Source: Candidatus Contendibacter sp. (lineage in GTDB: Bacteria > Pseudomonadota > Gammaproteobacteria > Competibacterales > Competibacteraceae). From it: a stretch of 45,550 bases of DNA. Below the pieces are notes generated by a model. It worked only from the letters and a program-made list of their open reading frames with translations, did not search any database and was not told the origin of the DNA. Shown here one piece after another: positions 18,952 through 33,255 of this stretch; the first letter of the stretch is position 1, and each line of letters starts with the position of its first letter. A program made the translations under genes and the position numbers. The stretch is taken from positions 1 to 45,550 of the forward strand of contig JARSSO010000053.1 in NCBI GenBank assembly GCA_029624765.1. Direction: 5' to 3'.

Positions 18952-20274
18952 ATGGCCCAAGACATCGCCAGAGTATACCGACAATGCGACCCGGCAAGGC
19001 CGCTGGAACCCGGCGATCCACGCTACGTGCCTTGCGAGAATACGCGCGGCGAAGGCGACTTGATCGCACAACTGACGAACGCCATACGCTGGTCGGAAAC
19101 GCCGTTGCACCTGTTGTTCTCCGGCCACCGAGGCGGTGGCAAATCGACCGAACTCCTCCGCTTGCAGAAAAATCTGGCGGAACCGCCAGCGGGCGAAGAC
19201 CAATTCTTCGTCGTCTACTTCGAGGCCGACCAGGAAGACATCGACGTCAACGATGTCGATTTCCCGGATTTGTTGCTCGCCATCATCCGTCAGGTCGGCA
19301 AGGCGCTGCGAGAGCGGGCCAATGTGGAATTGCGCCCGACTTGGCTAAGTCGCTTCGTGGGCGACCTCAAGCGATTCCTGGGCAGCGAGGTGGAATTCGA
19401 GAAACTGGAACTGGACGCCCAGATTGCCAAATTTACGGCAACGATCAAAAGCAGCCCCGACGCCCGCCTCAAAATCCGCGAGGTGCTGGAACCGAATGTT
19501 TCCAGCCTCATTCAAGCCGCCAACGATTTGCTCGATGAAGCGGTCATCCGGCTCAAGGACAAGGGATACCGAAACCTGGCGCTGATCGTGGACAATCTGG
19601 ATCGCATCGTGCTGCGCGACCTGGAGGGCGGCATCACGACTCACGAACGGTTGTTTCTCAATCGTGGGTCGCAGTTGCACGCCCTGCGCTGTCATGTCGT
19701 CTATACCTTGCCGATTTCGATGGTGTATTCGCCAAAAGCGACGGCGCTGATGAATATCTTTGGCAGAGATCCGGCGGTCCTGCCGATGGTTAAAGTCGCC
19801 AACCAGGACGATAGCGATAACCCAGACGGAATGGATGCATTGCGGAAAATCGTCCTGAAACGCCTTAACGCGGCGAATATCACGCAATGGATAAATGCCT
19901 TCGATTCGCTCGACACATGGGATTATTTGTGTCGCATGAGCGGCGGACACCTCCGCAATTTACTCATCCTGATTCGTTCGGCCTGCACAGTGGCGGGAGC
20001 TTTGCCGCTGACCCGTCGTGTCATCGAACAAGCGGTCATGGGAATCAGCAATGATTTCGAGCGCGCCCTGAACCACCCCGACTTCTTCAAGACCTTGCGG
20101 GATATCGACCGGACGAAAGAATTACCGGGCAGCAAGGACGACCAAATGCTGCTCTACAACCTCAGCGTGCTGGAATATCTGAATGGCGAGGTGTGGTACG
20201 TCGTCAATCCGGCGGTGAAGGCGCTGGATAAATTCAAGTCTCCCAGACGCACCACAAAACCCCGATCCCGCTGA
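18952..20274 (+). CDS. AAA/KAP-like P-loop ATPase, first gene of an ATPase-TPR pair
   Basis: The 440-residue protein has Walker A GHRGGGKST (residues 58-66) and Walker B LIVDNLD (211-217). The region YTLPISMVYS after Walker B fits an AAA_16/KAP-type regulatory NTPase. No membrane segment or DNA-binding motif is obvious. The N-terminal 55 residues, with a short YVPCENTRGEG segment, resemble regulators whose ATPase follows a short adaptor. The downstream TPR gene starts 3 bp after the stop, so the two form one transcript. GGAGAG lies 8 nt before the ATG. Function unknown; such pairs resemble signalling or defence modules (inference). Confidence 0.75.
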   Translation: MAQDIARVYRQCDPARPLEPGDPRYVPCENTRGEGDLIAQLTNAIRWSETPLHLLFSGHRGGGKSTELLRLQKNLAEPPAGEDQFFVVYFEADQEDIDVNDVDFPDLLLAIIRQVGKALRERANVELRPTWLSRFVGDLKRFLGSEVEFEKLELDAQIAKFTATIKSSPDARLKIREVLEPNVSSLIQAANDLLDEAVIRLKDKGYRNLALIVDNLDRIVLRDLEGGITTHERLFLNRGSQLHALRCHVVYTLPISMVYSPKATALMNIFGRDPAVLPMVKVANQDDSDNPDGMDALRKIVLKRLNAANITQWINAFDSLDTWDYLCRMSGGHLRNLLILIRSACTVAGALPLTRRVIEQAVMGISNDFERALNHPDFFKTLRDIDRTKELPGSKDDQMLLYNLSVLEYLNGEVWYVVNPAVKALDKFKSPRRTTKPRSR

Positions 20275-20277
20275 ACC

Positions 20278-21633
20278 ATGTCCAGCAAACGCCAACGGCG
20301 AACAAAAAAAAACGACTCGATTCTCGATCAGATCGAGCGCGCCATTCGTTGGGGTGACGAATTCCGGCTTGTTTTCGTCAAATGCAACCACTCGGCCCAA
20401 CGAGAGATTTTACAACGCACGTTGCTGGATCGTTTGCAAGATCAGCGCGTTCTCGAAATCTCGCTAGAAAAACCGATTATCAGTCTGTTGGATGAAATCA
20501 GGCCACTTTGGAACCTCGATCAACCACCGGCCGCAGTGTGCGTCTATGGGCTGGAAAATTCCTTGCGCGAGCAAGGCCAAAATTCACCGGTACTGGGCCA
20601 GCTCAATCACGAGCGGGATTTACTTCGCCAATTCATTCCAGCCGCATTACTGATTTGGTTACCCGATTTCGCGCTGGATTATATTGCGCGTGGCGCACCC
20701 GATTTCTGGGCTTGGCGATCCGGTGTTTATGAATTTCAGACGGATAGCGCACTTTGGCAAATGGAAAGCATCGCGGCATTTGGCAATCATGACACCGTAT
20801 CTCTTGGCTCGCTTTCTTGGGAGGAAAAGCAGAAAGAAATTATCCGGCTTGAGGAATTGCTGCGGACTTCACAAGCCTTAACTCGACAAGACACCCAAGT
20901 GAAACAAACCAACCGCCGCTTTTTGAGTCGATTGGGCTTCCTTTATTACAGTCTCGGCAAACAGGACGAAGCATTAGACCGCTATCAAGAATCACTCAAG
21001 CTAGCTCAGGCCATCGGTGACCGGGCGGGGGAAGGCAGGATTCTCAGCAACCTCTCGGTGATTCATCATGCGCACGGGGATAACGACACGGCACTGCGCT
21101 ATCTGGAAGAGTCACTGCTAGTCATCCAACGGGCCATCGGTGACCGGGCGGGGGAAGGCAGATCTCTCAACAATCTTTCGCAGTTTTACCATGCGCGCGG
21201 GGATGACGACACGGCGCGGCGCTATCTGGAGGAGGCACTGGCCATCCAACGGGCCATCGGCGACCGGGCGGGGGAAAGCGCGACCCTCAACAATCTCTCA
21301 GCGATTTATCACGCACGCGGGGATGACGACACGGCGCGGCGCTATCTGGAGGAGGCGCTGGCCATCCAACGAGCCATCGGCGACCGGGCGGGGTTATGCC
21401 AAACACTGTTCAATATGGGTCATTTTTATCGGCAGAAAGATGAGTATCAACAGGCACGTGCTTGCTGGGTAGAAGCCTACCGGATCGCCAAGGAAATCGG
21501 TTATGCCGACGCCCTGACGTACTTGGAAAAGTTGGCGAAACAACTGGGCGGCGATGGGCTGGAATACTGGGAGCAACTGGCGCAATCGACACCCGATACC
21601 CAGCCACCAACAAAACGACGGCGGGCAAGCTGA
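20278..21633 (+). CDS. Tetratricopeptide repeat protein with degenerate NTPase-like N-terminus
   Basis: In this 451-residue protein, residues about 10-165 have the alternating strand/helix pattern of a P-loop domain (FRLVFVKCNHSAQREILQRT, then AAVCVYGLENSL and ALLIWLPD) but no GK[ST] motif, so I read it as an inactive NTPase-like domain. A linker (180-205) leads to about five TPR units of 40-41 residues from 205 to 405, several containing AIGDRAGE and DDDTARRYLEEALAIQR. The C-terminus is basic (PPTKRRRAS). The start lies 3 bp after the ATPase stop. Two adjacent units are nearly identical in DNA, indicating recent internal duplication. It likely acts as binding partner or sensor for the ATPase. 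Confidence 0.75.
   Translation: MSSKRQRRTKKNDSILDQIERAIRWGDEFRLVFVKCNHSAQREILQRTLLDRLQDQRVLEISLEKPIISLLDEIRPLWNLDQPPAAVCVYGLENSLREQGQNSPVLGQLNHERDLLRQFIPAALLIWLPDFALDYIARGAPDFWAWRSGVYEFQTDSALWQMESIAAFGNHDTVSLGSLSWEEKQKEIIRLEELLRTSQALTRQDTQVKQTNRRFLSRLGFLYYSLGKQDEALDRYQESLKLAQAIGDRAGEGRILSNLSVIHHAHGDNDTALRYLEESLLVIQRAIGDRAGEGRSLNNLSQFYHARGDDDTARRYLEEALAIQRAIGDRAGESATLNNLSAIYHARGDDDTARRYLEEALAIQRAIGDRAGLCQTLFNMGHFYRQKDEYQQARACWVEAYRIAKEIGYADALTYLEKLAKQLGGDGLEYWEQLAQSTPDTQPPTKRRRAS
21133..21372 (+). repeat. Two near-identical 120-bp TPR-encoding tandem repeats
   Basis: Units 21133-21252 and 21253-21372 share long identical runs, including the whole stretch encoding GDDDTARRYLEEALAIQR apart from one or two silent positions. 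The unit before them is also related. This fits tandem duplication or slippage, which would change TPR number in steps of 40 residues. Confidence 0.8.
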
Positions 21634-21717
21634 AGTCATAGCGGTCAAGCACCACCAATTTACAATTCCGCAAACGACAACCCCTGCCCGACGCAACGGC
21701 AAAGGATCAAAAGCCGC

Positions 21718-23961
<2,244 letters not shown>

Positions 23962-23983
23962 ACCTTACGTCGTATTCGTGGGT

Positions 23984-25507
23984 TCATTCCGGTTTCGGCC
24001 CGCCGACGAGCGCCGCTTCCAGCCGCTCGCACACGGTCCGCAACACTTTGATGCGCGCATAACGCTTATCGTTCGCCGCGATCAGGGTCCACGGCGCCTG
24101 GCGGGTGCTGGTGCGCTCCACCATGTCGTTGACCGCCAGTTCGTAGTCGGCCCAGCGTTCGCGGTTGCGCCAGTCCTCGTCGGTGAGCTTCCAGGCCTTG
24201 TAGGCGATCTGCTCGCGCTCCTTGAAGCGCCGCAACTGTTCCTCCGGGGTGATGTGCAGCCAGAACTTGATCAGCACGATGCCCCGCTCCACCAGTTGGG
24301 CCTCGAAGTCGTTGATCTCGGCGTAGGCGCGCTGCCATTCGCGGGTACGGGCAAACCCCTCGATCCGCTCCACCAGCACCCGCCCGTACCAGCTTCGGTC
24401 GTAGATGGTGACCCGGCCGACCCGCGGAAGGTGTCGCCAGAACCGCCACAGATAATTATGGGCGGCCTCTTCGTCGGTCGGCGCGGCGATCTGGATCACC
24501 TGATAGTCGCGGGCGTCGAGCGCGGCGGTAATCCGGCGGATGCCGCCGCCCTTGCCGGCGGCGTCCCAGCCTTCAAACACCAGCAGGGTCGAGACCTTGC
24601 GTTCCCGCGCCGCGCGTTGCAACCGGTTGATTTTAGCCTGGTATTGTTTCAATCCCGTGTCATAGTCGTCCTTGGCCAAGGTCTTGCTCATGTCCAGTCG
24701 CGACAGGATGGTCACCGGCGGCAAACCGTCCAGGTCCGCCGCCGGCTTGGGCAACCGGATCGCGGCATCGCCATTCCCCCCGCCGGACGCGGCTTTCGCT
24801 TCCTCCAGCCGGAACCGGATCGCATCGCGGACGACGGTCGCCACGGCCACGCCGCGATACCGCTCGTCGTAACCCTCGACGATCTTCCACGGCGCCAGCC
24901 CGGTGCTGGTTTTCATGATCGTCCGCTCGGCGGCGGTGATGAACTGGTCGTACAATTCCCAATGTCGCCAGTCGCGCTTGGAAATCCGCCAGTGCAGCAG
25001 CGGATTCTTTTCCAGCTTGCGCAACCGCTCCTTCTGCGCGTCCTTGGACAGATGCATCCAGAATTTCAGGATCAGCGCGCCGTCGTCGGCCAGGGTCTTT
25101 TCGAAGGTCTTGATCCGCTCCAGCCGTTCGTCGAACTCGGCCAGGTTGGTATGGCCGTAGACCTGATCGAGAATCGGCATCGAGTACCAGGAACTGAGAA
25201 ACAGCGCCATGCGCCCCTTGGGCGGCAGCTCGCGCCAGAATCGCCAATATTCGGGCCGGTCGCGTTCCTCGTCGGACGGTTCGCCGAAGGCGCGGGCCAC
25301 CAGCCAGCGCGAGTCCAGCCACTCGTGCAGCTTGTTGACCGTCTCGCTCTTGCCGGCGCCGTCCACCCCGGCGAACACCACGATCACCGGAAAATCGGCC
25401 TTGCGCAACTCCATTTGCGTCATCAGCAGTTCCTCCCGCAACCGGGGAACCTGTTGGTGATAGTCTTCCTTGGGCAGCTTGCGTCGCAGTTCGGCGGTTC
25501 TGAACAT
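23984..25507 (-). CDS. pap: Polyphosphate:AMP phosphotransferase (two-domain PPK2)
   Basis: This is a class II PPK2 that uses polyphosphate to phosphorylate AMP to ADP. The 507-residue protein is a tandem of two PPK2 domains: Walker A AGVDGAGKSE near residues 46-55 in the first and EGWDAAGKGGG near 305 in the second. Motifs FWMHLSKDAQKERL and FWLHITPEEQLRRF mark each domain. The ATG at 25507 gives MFRTAELRRKLPKEDY, a typical PAP start; the longer in-frame extension is not. Together with ppk1 downstream it forms an operon that both builds and spends polyphosphate, feeding AMP recycling. Confidence 0.93.
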   Translation of the reverse strand: MFRTAELRRKLPKEDYHQQVPRLREELLMTQMELRKADFPVIVVFAGVDGAGKSETVNKLHEWLDSRWLVARAFGEPSDEERDRPEYWRFWRELPPKGRMALFLSSWYSMPILDQVYGHTNLAEFDERLERIKTFEKTLADDGALILKFWMHLSKDAQKERLRKLEKNPLLHWRISKRDWRHWELYDQFITAAERTIMKTSTGLAPWKIVEGYDERYRGVAVATVVRDAIRFRLEEAKAASGGGNGDAAIRLPKPAADLDGLPPVTILSRLDMSKTLAKDDYDTGLKQYQAKINRLQRAARERKVSTLLVFEGWDAAGKGGGIRRITAALDARDYQVIQIAAPTDEEAAHNYLWRFWRHLPRVGRVTIYDRSWYGRVLVERIEGFARTREWQRAYAEINDFEAQLVERGIVLIKFWLHITPEEQLRRFKEREQIAYKAWKLTDEDWRNRERWADYELAVNDMVERTSTRQAPWTLIAANDKRYARIKVLRTVCERLEAALVGGPKPE

Positions 25508-25698
25508 CCAGGCTCCTCGGACACGAAATATGGGGGAATGCGCGGGTTCGGGGCGCGGGTTCGATTGCGACCCGGCGGTTTGTGCTAATCTTAGTCCGGT
25601 TGACCGATAGACGCTCGACTCTCCCGCCCGGGCCGGGACGGTTCTGGACCGCTCCAAACAACAATCCGGGCTTCACGCGAATAACGAAGGAGAACCTC

Positions 25699-26763
25699 AT
25701 GAAGTGGCGGCTCTTGGCCAGTCTGGTTCCGATGACGCTCATGTTGGCCGGCCCCGCGCGGGCGGACATCTACGCTTTCGTGGACGGCAACGGCGTTCGG
25801 CACCTCAGCAACGTCCCCAACGATCCCCGCTACAAACTGGTGATGCGCACACCGGCCTATCGCAAGGACTCTTCCCAGACTTCCAGCTTCGCTCCGACCA
25901 ATCTCTACAGTCCCGGCTCCGCCGTCCTCACGCCACGCGCCTACGCCCCGCGCGCCTACGCCCCGCGCGCCAGCAGGCCCGCCCGCCCGGCTCGGGTGAA
26001 CGAGGGCAACCGCCAGCGATTTACCCCCGACATCAACCGCATCGCGGCGCAATACCGGCTTGAACCGGCCCTGCTGCACGCCGTCATCAGCGCCGAATCG
26101 TCCTATAACCCCTGGGCGGTGTCGCCCAAGGGGGCCATGGGGATGATGCAACTGATGCCGGGCACCGCCGACCGGTTCGGCGTCGGCAACCCTTACGATC
26201 CCATCGCCAACATCGACGGCGGCGCCCGCTATCTGCGCTGGCTGCTCGACCAGTTCAACGACACCCGGCTGGCGGTGGCGGCCTACAACGCCGGCGAGGG
26301 CGCGGTGCAAAAATACGGCAATCAGATTCCGCCCTACCGGGAAACCCAGGGCTATGTGGTCAAGGTTCTCGACTATTACCAGCAATACCGGACCGGCGGC
26401 GGTCTGTACGCCACCAGCGCCGGCGGCATGAGTCCGCTGGCGATGAACGGCGGCTATTACGGGAACGGCGGTTATTACGGGGGTGGTTATTACGGGAACG
26501 GCGGTTCGTACCCACGGAGTTCCAGCGGCGTCACCGTGATCACGCCGCGCCAGGGCAACCGGCCCGCCAGCCTAACCAACGTGCCCGCCTCATCCGGTTC
26601 GACGGCGCTGCCGCGCACCTATCTGCGACCGACCAACGGACGAATCATCGTCGGCGCCAGCGGCGGCACTCGCGCTACCAACCGGCCCCCGGTCACAGTC
26701 AGCCTGCCCGCCGGTTCCCCCCAGCCCGTCAATGTTCCCCTGTTCGCGGGCAACGACCGGTAA
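25699..26763 (+). CDS. Lytic transglycosylase with DUF4124-like N-terminus and Gly/Tyr-rich tail
   Basis: The enzyme cleaves peptidoglycan glycan strands. Of 354 residues, 1-21 are a signal peptide (ending GPARA-D), 22-60 resemble a DUF4124 segment (DIYAFVDGNGVRHLSNVP), then comes a linker with triple PRAYAPRAYAPRAS, and an SLT domain at about 115-230 with catalytic glutamate in HAVISAESSYNPWA and MGMMQLMPGTA, then RLAVAAYNAGEGAV. The tail, about 100 residues, is unusual: GGYYGNGGYYGGGYYGNGG followed by a Ser/Thr/Pro-rich stretch, perhaps a surface or low-complexity region. GGAG lies 7 nt before the ATG. slt follows 9 bp downstream. Confidence 0.9.
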   Translation: MKWRLLASLVPMTLMLAGPARADIYAFVDGNGVRHLSNVPNDPRYKLVMRTPAYRKDSSQTSSFAPTNLYSPGSAVLTPRAYAPRAYAPRASRPARPARVNEGNRQRFTPDINRIAAQYRLEPALLHAVISAESSYNPWAVSPKGAMGMMQLMPGTADRFGVGNPYDPIANIDGGARYLRWLLDQFNDTRLAVAAYNAGEGAVQKYGNQIPPYRETQGYVVKVLDYYQQYRTGGGLYATSAGGMSPLAMNGGYYGNGGYYGGGYYGNGGSYPRSSSGVTVITPRQGNRPASLTNVPASSGSTALPRTYLRPTNGRIIVGASGGTRATNRPPVTVSLPAGSPQPVNVPLFAGNDR

Positions 26764-26772
26764 TCGAACGGC

Positions 26773-28788
26773 ATGAATCCGCCCCGTGCCCCACGCGGCG
26801 CGCGCTACCTGCATCCAACCACCGCCGCGTCCCGGCGGTCGGGGGCGCGGCGCGGATGGTGGGGGGCGGCGCTGGCGGTCACGTTCGCTCTCGGCCTCGG
26901 TGGCGACGTAAGCGCCACCGAATCGCCGTCGGCCTCGCGCGAGGCGTTTCTAGCCGCCGAGCGGTCGTTGCGCGAAGGCGCCGCCGTCGATCTCACTCTG
27001 CTGCAAACCTACCCGCTCTACCCCTACCTGCGCTATCAGGACTTGGTCCGCCGCCTCCCCGAACTGCCCGCCGACGAGGTCCGGGAATTCCTGCGCGACC
27101 ATGCCGATTCGCCCCTGGCCGCCCGGCTGCGCGGGGCCTGGCTGCGTCAACTGGCGGCGATCCGGCGCTGGAACGACTATCCGCGGGATTTCACCCCCAC
27201 CCGCGACGCCGAACTCGACTGCTGGCAACGGCAGGCCCTGCTCGCCACCGGTCAGGACGACGCGGCGCTGCGCGACTTCGCCACGCTTTGGTTGCGCGGC
27301 GCGATGCTACCCACCGCCTGCGATCCAATCATCGCCGCCTGGCACGCTCGGAGGGAACCCACCCCGGAACGACTCTGGCAACGCTTCGCCCTGGCGATGG
27401 AAAGCAATAACCTCAAGTTGGCGCGCGCCCTGCGCGTGGCCATGCCGGCCACCGACCGGGGGCTGGCCGAGGCGTGGCTGGGGATCGCCGACAACCCTGC
27501 TCTTGCCCTGGACACCAGCCGGCTCGATCTCAACGATCCGCGCGCCGTCCCGATCCTGAGCGACGGGCTGGAACGCTGGGGCCAGCGCAACGCGCTCGAT
27601 GCGGCGGCGGCCCTGGATACCCTGCGAACACGCACCCCAGCCCTCGCGCCCCGGCTGGCCGAGGTGGAACGGCGGCTGGCGCTGTGGCTGGCCAGCGACT
27701 ATCACCCCAGCGCGCTGGCGCGGCTGGCGGCCCTGCCGGACGCCGTGGTGGACCGCGACGTGGCGGAATGGCGGGTGCGGATTTGCCTGCGCCAAGGCGA
27801 CTGGAACGCCGTCCTGGGCTGGCTGGACCGGCTACCCGCGCCGGAACGGGACAGCCCCCGCTGGCGCTACTGGCGCGGCCGGGCGCTGGAGATGCTGGGC
27901 CGCGCCGAGGACGCCAAACCGGTTTACCGGACCATCGCCGATCAGCGCGACTACCATGGCTTTCTGGCCGCCGACCGGCTCGGCGTACCCTACGCCATCG
28001 CCAGCACCCCGCTGGAAATCCCGGCCACCGAACTGGACGCCCTGCTTGAACGGTCGCCGGGTTTGCGGCGGGCGCGGGAACTGTACATCCTGGGGCGGGA
28101 GCCAGACGCCGACGCCGAATGGCGGCAAGCCATCCACGGCTTCGACCGCCCGGCGCTGCGCCAGGCCGCGCTCCTGGCCCAACGCTGGGACTGGCACGGC
28201 CAGGCCATCGTCACCATCGCGCGGGCCGAACACTGGGACGATCTGGAACTGCGGTTTCCGCTGGCCTATCGCGACGGCGTGGTCAATCAGGCGCGCGTCG
28301 GCGCGCTGGACCCCGCCTGGGTCTACGCCATCATCCGGCAGGAAAGCGGCTTCCGGCCCGCCGCCCGCTCGCCGGTGGGGGCGCTGGGGCTGATGCAGAT
28401 CATGCCCGCCACCGGTCGGCAAATCGCCGGGGAATTGCGAGACGTTGCGGCCGACGATCCCCCCTTGCTGCAACCCGACACCAACATTCGCTACGGCGTC
28501 CACTATCTGCGGCGGATGCTCGACCGCTTGCAGGACAACCCCCTGCTGGCCACCGCCGCCTACAACGCCGGTCCCAACAAGGTCGCGCGCTGGTTGCCGG
28601 CCACCGCCGCCGTCCCGGCCGATGTCTGGGCGGAAACCATCCCCTACCGCGAAACCCGTGCCTACGTGCAGCGCGTCATGGAATACGCCGCCATCTACCA
28701 GCGCCGCCTGGATTCGCCGGAACCGCGGCTCACCCTGAGCGCCCGGATGAAGCCGGTGTTGCCGGAAGGCGCGAAGGGCGAGGGCTAG
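26773..28788 (+). CDS. slt: Soluble lytic murein transglycosylase (Slt70 type)
   Basis: This periplasmic exo-lytic transglycosylase trims peptidoglycan to anhydro-muropeptides. The 671-residue protein has an N-terminal basic and hydrophobic region (GWWGAALAVTFALGLGG, cleavage near ATES). A long helical superhelix follows (about 45-470, with YPLYPYLRYQDLVRRL), then a C-terminal SLT domain with catalytic glutamate in AIIRQESGFRPAARSPVGALG, then MQIMPATG and ATAAYNAGPNKVARW. Length fits the family. It is 9 bp downstream of another lytic transglycosylase; the two are probably co-transcribed. Confidence 0.94.
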   Translation: MNPPRAPRGARYLHPTTAASRRSGARRGWWGAALAVTFALGLGGDVSATESPSASREAFLAAERSLREGAAVDLTLLQTYPLYPYLRYQDLVRRLPELPADEVREFLRDHADSPLAARLRGAWLRQLAAIRRWNDYPRDFTPTRDAELDCWQRQALLATGQDDAALRDFATLWLRGAMLPTACDPIIAAWHARREPTPERLWQRFALAMESNNLKLARALRVAMPATDRGLAEAWLGIADNPALALDTSRLDLNDPRAVPILSDGLERWGQRNALDAAAALDTLRTRTPALAPRLAEVERRLALWLASDYHPSALARLAALPDAVVDRDVAEWRVRICLRQGDWNAVLGWLDRLPAPERDSPRWRYWRGRALEMLGRAEDAKPVYRTIADQRDYHGFLAADRLGVPYAIASTPLEIPATELDALLERSPGLRRARELYILGREPDADAEWRQAIHGFDRPALRQAALLAQRWDWHGQAIVTIARAEHWDDLELRFPLAYRDGVVNQARVGALDPAWVYAIIRQESGFRPAARSPVGALGLMQIMPATGRQIAGELRDVAADDPPLLQPDTNIRYGVHYLRRMLDRLQDNPLLATAAYNAGPNKVARWLPATAAVPADVWAETIPYRETRAYVQRVMEYAAIYQRRLDSPEPRLTLSARMKPVLPEGAKGEG

Positions 28789-28804
28789 CCCTTCATCTCC
28801 TTCG
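28772..28804 (+). terminator. Possible hairpin terminator after slt
   Basis: CGAAGG (28772-28777) pairs with CCTTCG (28799-28804), enclosing the 12-bp palindrome AGGGCTAGCCCT (28781-28792) that covers the slt stop codon. There is no T tract after it, so factor-independent termination is doubtful. Confidence 0.3.
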
Positions 28805-28916
28805 AATAAAACCGATAGTTGTTCCGCTCCTGGCCCCTGACGGGATGGAGAGCGGGATCGGCGTTCTTCAACAGCGATTGTACGCTCGTCAAGGCGCTTC
28901 CAACCAAAGGGAATGG

Positions 28917-29716
28917 CTACTCTAGCGAGTCATCGCCAAAATGAGAATTGCTGGCGCGTTCCTCGGCCTGCTTGCGGGTGGTGATGTCCTCGCGCAGCCA
29001 GACGAAATTGGTGATCATGCCGCTTGAATCGCGAATGGCCGAGACATGCGCCGTCTCCCAGAAAAACTCGCCGTCCTTGCGGCGGCTGCATAATTCGCCC
29101 TGCCAAACGCCGCCGGTGGCGATGGCCTGCTGCAACCGCTGATATTCCTTCGCGTCCAAGGTGCTGGTCTGGAGAAAATAGGGGGTGTTGCCGCGAATCT
29201 CCTCCAATGCGTAGCCGCTGACCTGGCTGAACCTGGGATTGACGTACTCGATGATGCCGTGCGTGTCGGTGATCAAGATCGAAATGGGGTTTCGCTCGAC
29301 CACCCAGGACAGCTTGCGCATGGTCTCCTCGGTCTGGCTGGCGCGCAGGATATACCGAACCCGATGATGCAGGACCAACCACTGAATCGGCTTGGTAATG
29401 AAATCGGTAGCCCCCACTTCGTAAGCGCGCTCGATGGATTCGACATCGTCAAGACCCGTAACCATGACGATGGGGCAATACTGACCACCGGGCAATTGCC
29501 GCAACGCCTCGCAAACGGCGAAGCCATCCAGTCCCGGCATCACCACGTCCAGCAACACGATATCGGGCTGTTCGCGCTGGAACGTGACCAGAGCCTCCTC
29601 GCCGTCGCCGGCCTCCGCCACGGCGAATCCACCCTGCCGCAACGCCGCGCCGGCCAGCAGGCGCTGCCCGTCGTCGTCGTCCACCACCAGGATCAGGGGC
29701 TGGCTTCGCACCGGAT

Positions 29717-29720
<4 letters not shown>
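28917..29720 (-). CDS. REC-PAS response regulator without a recognisable output domain
   Basis: The 267-residue product has a receiver domain (about 6-125) with acidic pocket VVDDDDG, phosphoacceptor Asp in [10 protein letters not shown], Thr in VMVTGL and Lys in FITKPIQ. A PAS/PAC domain follows (about 140-250) with [19 protein letters not shown] and a C-terminal [16 protein letters not shown]. Then it ends in about a dozen polar residues: no HTH, GGDEF, EAL or kinase domain. GTG at 29720 overlaps the kinase stop (GTGA), so the two are coupled. It may act by protein contact; perhaps its missing output domain is supplied by a partner. Confidence 0.85.
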
Positions 29721-32619
<2,899 letters not shown>

Positions 32620-32620
<1 letters not shown>

Positions 32621-33255
32621 CAAGGCGTTCCGCCGTTCTGCTCCACGATGAAGGCCAGCTTGAGCAACTGGGAGCTGAGCTTGAGATTGGCCCGCCGGGC
32701 AGTGGTCAAGTTGATGTCGAACCGGATGCGCTGGTCGGCCTCGACCAGGCCAATCATGCCGCCCGTCCGGGCGAAATCGCCGATGTCGCTCACGGTCAGG
32801 ACCGGCAGGCGCGCGAGTTTGGCCAGCACGGTTTTGAATTGCCCTTGCTCGATGCGGCCGATGAACACGATATGGCATCGGTCGAAGCCGGTCATCGCTG
32901 GCAGGTGGCGTACCTCCACCCGATGGTTTTCCACTCTTTTCCCGGAAAGCATGGTCAGCGCGTCGCCAAACGGATTGGCGCCGGCGATGCAAATCCACAG
33001 CGGCGCATCATCGCTGGCGAACGCCTCCGGCGGCCACTCCACGAATTTGGCGAAATTGTACAGATAAGCCGCCTTGACGGCGTACTCGTCGAACTCGGCC
33101 GCCCAAGCCTTGTTCAACAACAACCCGCCCAGCAAAAAACAGGTCAAGATCGCCAACCCACGCCGCCACGAAACCGCCCGGCGGCGATTGGCGGCCGATG
33201 TCCCGCTCGCGGTTCCGCTGCTGGCCGATCCGGGCGATGTCGCGGGTGATCTCAT
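32620..33255 (-). CDS. YfiR/DUF4154 family periplasmic protein
   Basis: DUF4154 proteins such as Pseudomonas YfiR are periplasmic and repress a membrane diguanylate cyclase. The 211-residue protein has an N-terminal membrane segment or signal ([20 protein letters not shown], cleavage near WAAEF) and the family features [30 protein letters not shown], and [20 protein letters not shown]. The ATG at 33255 overlaps the TonB-receptor stop by 4 bp (ATGA). Here its partner seems to be the adjacent hybrid kinase rather than a cyclase: the kinase's periplasmic domain is the natural target (inference). Confidence 0.88.
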
